A stretch of DNA of 64,000 bases. Source: Vagococcus sp. CY52-2 (GTDB taxonomy: Bacteria; Bacillota; Bacilli; Lactobacillales; Vagococcaceae). Of the stretch, positions 62,074 to 64,000 are shown piece by piece. Position numbers and translations under genes: made by a program. Every line of letters begins with the position of its first letter. The stretch's first letter is position 1. The notes below the pieces were generated by a model that was not told where the DNA came from, ran no database searches, and worked only from the letters and a program-made list of their open reading frames with translations. The stretch lies in contig NZ_CP093384.1 of assembly GCF_022655055.1 (NCBI RefSeq), positions 124,001 to 188,000 of the forward strand, written 5' to 3'.

Positions 62074-62442
62074 ATGGAAAATAAATTAATGGAGAGATGG
62101 TTAGATTATACCAATCAACATAATAAGCTAGAAAAAAAATTAGAAAATACACTAAAAAGAAAAGTGAATTTATCATTAAATGAATATTATGTTTTATATT
62201 ATTTGGGAAAGACACCTAGCCACTGTATTAAATTGATTGATATAAGTAAATATTTTAATTTAAGTCAAAGTGCGATGTCTAGAATGATGGTTAGAATGGA
62301 AAGTGAAGATTATGGTATGATAGAAAGAACGACGTGTCTAGATGACAAACGTGGTATATATATCCATCTAACAAAAAAAGGAAAAAATATGTTGATTGAA
62401 GCTGAGAGATATATAGAAATTATCCTAAATGAACGTTTATGA
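62074..62442 (+). CDS. MarR-family transcriptional regulator
   Basis: 122 residues from ATG 62074, after GTGAGG at eight bases. Earlier in-frame ATGs (62026, 62029) lie within the promoter. The winged helix is clear: LNEYYVLYYLG, IKLIDISKYFNLSQSAMSRMM (recognition helix SQSAMSRMMVRM) and the wing CLDDKRGIYIHLTKKG. MarR proteins are dimeric repressors that sense small molecules or oxidants. The next gene, 102 bases downstream on the same strand, has a near-perfect 20-bp palindrome in its leader, so it is the best candidate target. Confidence 0.85.
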   Translation: MENKLMERWLDYTNQHNKLEKKLENTLKRKVNLSLNEYYVLYYLGKTPSHCIKLIDISKYFNLSQSAMSRMMVRMESEDYGMIERTTCLDDKRGIYIHLTKKGKNMLIEAERYIEIILNERL

Positions 62443-62456
62443 TTAAGTCATTATGC

Positions 62457-62485
62457 TTGCTCATAGACTTTTTTTATTATAACAT
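62457..62485 (+). promoter_or_regulatory. Promoter of the OYE-type gene
   Basis: TTGCTC (62457-62462), 17 bases, then TAACAT (62480-62485). It is weak. The predicted start is just before the palindrome at 62496. Confidence 0.45.
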
Positions 62486-62495
62486 ACTATCCATA

Positions 62496-62515
62496 AAATG
62501 CGTGCGCATGCATTT
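62496..62515. promoter_or_regulatory. 20-bp near-perfect palindrome, likely operator
   Basis: AAATGC, G, TGCGCA, T, GCATTT: 18 of 20 bases are symmetric, with only one pair mismatched. The G/C-rich core stands out from its AT-rich surroundings. It lies right after the predicted -10, where a repressor would block initiation, between the MarR gene and its neighbour. Confidence 0.65.
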
Positions 62516-62544
62516 ATATAAAACTTTCATGAAAGGTGAGGATC

Positions 62545-63654
62545 ATGTTGAAGAATTTTACTGATAGTGTAACATTTAAGCGAGGATTAACATTAAAAAA
62601 TAGATTGTTTATGGCCCCGATGACAACTAAGATGTCTTTTTACGATGGTGTTATTACAACGGATGAAGCAAATTATTATGGGTTGCGCTCAGGTGGCGTG
62701 GGAGCAGTAATCACAGCTGCAGCTAATGTTCAAGAAGATGGTAAAGGATGGGAAGGCGAATTGGGAGTTTATGACGATAGACAGATTCCTGGTTTGAGTA
62801 AACTTGCAAGTAGTATTAAAAAAAATGGCACCAAGGCTATTCTACAAATTTTTCATGCTGGAAGAATGACTAATTCTCAGATTTTACGTGGTACTCAACC
62901 AATTTCAGCAAGCAGTATAGCTGCAGAAAGACCAGATGCGGAAATGCCACGTGAAATGACTGAAAGTGATATTTTACATTTAATCGATAGCTTCAAGCAA
63001 GCGACAATTCGTGCAATCAAGGCAGGATTTGATGGAGTTGAAATACATGGAGCAAATACTTATATTATTCAACAATTTTTCTCACCACATTCTAATCGAC
63101 GAAAAGATGAATGGGGTGGCACATTAGAAAAAAGATACCATTTTATTGATACTATTGTTGATGAAATAATTGATACAGTTGATCAATCAGATGTAGAAAA
63201 TTTTATTATTGGGTATCGATTCTCACCAGAGGAGTTTGAAAATCCTGGTATTAAATTTGAAGATACGTTGTTCTTAATCGATAAATTATCTAATAAAGGA
63301 TTGGATTATCTTCATATTTCTTTAAATGATTATAATCGTAAATCTGTTTCTCCTTCTTATCAGGATAAATCGATGCTTGAATATGTTTATCAAAAAATAA
63401 ATAATAGAGTCCCTTTAATTGGAATAGGTGATGTGAGAACTTTAAAAGATGTCCAAAATGTTCTAGAGAATGCTGATTTTGTAGCAGTTGGTCGTTCTAT
63501 GATTATTGATCCTCATTGGGCACAAAAAATATTGGATAATAAAGAACCTCTGATTAGAACGTCTTTATCTATGTATGACAGAGAAGAATTGTTTATTCAA
63601 GATGGGTTGACTGAATTTCTTGAATTTATGATGCCTGAAAGATTAAAAGAATGA
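62545..63654 (+). CDS. NADH:flavin oxidoreductase, Old Yellow Enzyme family
   Basis: 369 residues from ATG 62545, after AAAGGTGAG. A TIM-barrel flavoprotein: MAPMTTKMSF (FMN-binding), FHAGRM, FDGVEIHGAN (substrate-binding His and Asn) and RKDEWGG, then IGIGDVRTLKDV and VAVGRSMI at the FMN phosphate. No iron-sulfur or second domain follows, so it belongs to the short YqiG/YqjM-like branch that reduces alpha,beta-unsaturated carbonyls and similar electrophiles. With the MarR gene before it, it looks like a detoxification pair. Confidence 0.92.
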   Translation: MLKNFTDSVTFKRGLTLKNRLFMAPMTTKMSFYDGVITTDEANYYGLRSGGVGAVITAAANVQEDGKGWEGELGVYDDRQIPGLSKLASSIKKNGTKAILQIFHAGRMTNSQILRGTQPISASSIAAERPDAEMPREMTESDILHLIDSFKQATIRAIKAGFDGVEIHGANTYIIQQFFSPHSNRRKDEWGGTLEKRYHFIDTIVDEIIDTVDQSDVENFIIGYRFSPEEFENPGIKFEDTLFLIDKLSNKGLDYLHISLNDYNRKSVSPSYQDKSMLEYVYQKINNRVPLIGIGDVRTLKDVQNVLENADFVAVGRSMIIDPHWAQKILDNKEPLIRTSLSMYDREELFIQDGLTEFLEFMMPERLKE

Positions 63655-63680
63655 TGAGATGACTCATCATTCTTTTTTTA
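63648..63680 (+). terminator. Intrinsic terminator overlapping the OYE stop
   Basis: AGAATGATGAG (63648-63658) pairs with CTCATCATTCT (63663-63673), loop ATGA, then seven Ts. Confidence 0.92.
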
Positions 63681-63699
63681 TAATAGGATTTAGTTATTT

Positions 63700-63801
63700 T
63701 TTGATAAAAAATAGACCTAACAGGATTTTGTGCTTTTTGTCGTACGTTTCACATTGGAGTGCCTTTTGTTTCTCCAATAAATCTTAAACACCTGTTAGGT
63801 C
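63700..63801 (-). ncRNA. Structured element, possible small RNA or leader
   Basis: An 11-bp perfect outer stem (GACCTAACAGG 63714-63724, CCTGTTAGGTC 63791-63801) encloses a 7-bp inner hairpin (ATTGGAG 63753-63759, CTCCAAT 63772-63778). On the minus strand the outer stem is followed by TATTTTTTA, which looks like a terminator. No gene lies within. It does not match a riboswitch class that I know. The strand is inferred from the T-run. Confidence 0.45.
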
Positions 63802-64000
63802 TTATTTTGTTAATAAGGAAGATTTCAAATTCCCACGCCTTTCTATCTTGTTTAAACTTCTAATTCACTTACATGTGTTTCTGTTTACATGTCAACCAGT
63901 TACAAATCTTTTAAATATTACCTTTCTCGTTTAAAGCTGATAAGATCTAAATATCTTGTTAACTAATTGTGGGAATTGTAGTTCCTTATATGCTTATAAT
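63802..64000. other. Right-edge intergenic DNA with inverted and direct repeats
   Basis: AATTCCCAC (63828-63836) is repeated inverted as GTGGGAATT (63969-63977). Two TTACATGT copies lie within the span. The minus strand has a TTGACA without a clear -10. I see no open frame with a ribosome binding site. The stretch may belong to the leader of something left of the minus-strand element, or be cut by the window edge. Confidence 0.35.

Noticed and set aside
63700-64000. tracrRNA or insertion-sequence end
   Set aside because: No complementarity to a known CRISPR repeat pattern was recognised and no transposase fragment is adjacent.

Overview
The window is AT-rich Gram-positive DNA with strong AGGAGG-type ribosome binding sites, many intrinsic terminators and a T-box riboswitch. 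Several features point to Lactobacillales: a 383-residue NapA-type antiporter, a class A sortase, a PASTA kinase with its phosphatase, a heme catalase beside a CydDC exporter, and a YhaO-YhaN-YhaM operon. I infer Enterococcaceae, most likely Vagococcus or a close relative. No rRNA gene is present to confirm this. Most of the window is ordinary chromosomal core, with no intact insertion sequence, prophage or CRISPR array.

Layout. 1-6140: the end of cydD, then cydC, an unrecognised coiled-coil protein with a DEYDYE repeat, a NapA-like antiporter and a nitroreductase. 6140-10020: a small-RNA candidate, a secreted CHAP-domain hydrolase, three small genes, a decayed coding remnant and a proline T-box. 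10020-15730: prolyl-tRNA synthetase of the archaeal/eukaryotic type, a minus-strand phosphatase and pseudouridine synthase, a class A PBP and a YheA-like protein. 15830-21590: yhaO-yhaN-yhaM and sortase A. 21800-27700: an unknown gene, ddl, murF, cshA, acpS and a small unknown gene. 27800-31630: a patatin-like protein, ydbC, yicC, gmk and rpoZ. 31700-42110: the conserved cluster priA-def-fmt-rsmB-stp-prkC, then rsgA-rpe-thiN. An LPXTG-protein remnant lies between prkC and rsgA. 42150-48100: rpmB (minus), asp23-like, fakA-like, recG, plsX and acpP. 48140-50680: minus-strand GIY-YIG and methyltransferase genes, plsC, and two intergenic regions with RNA-like structure. 50680-60020: sbcD, sbcC, a SWIM/SNF2 helicase and an ABC exporter. 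60180-64000: catalase, another small-RNA copy, a MarR regulator, an Old-Yellow-Enzyme-type oxidoreductase and a structured right end.

The genes form coherent groups: wall synthesis and division control (pbp2A, ddl, murF, prkC/stp, CHAP hydrolase, srtA), translation and RNA work (proS, def, fmt, rsmB, rsgA, cshA, yhaM, gmk, rpoZ), lipid supply (acpS, plsX, acpP, plsC, fakA-like) and DNA repair (recG, priA, sbcCD, yhaNO). The catalase and CydDC suggest a cell that can use heme.

The most interesting signal is a dispersed family of candidate small RNAs of about 100 nt. Three clear copies lie at 6203-6310 (+), 48143-48243 (-) and 61779-61889 (-), with a divergent relative at 50287-50386 (-). Each ends in an intrinsic terminator whose stem sequence differs completely between copies. 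Each carries an AT-rich hairpin that displays a C-rich, anti-Shine-Dalgarno loop. The three clear copies add a single-stranded CUCCUU. Two copies hold an 18-nt stretch complementary to a whole ribosome binding site plus AUG. The layout recalls the streptococcal csRNAs and staphylococcal C-rich sRNAs, but I cannot match it to a named family.
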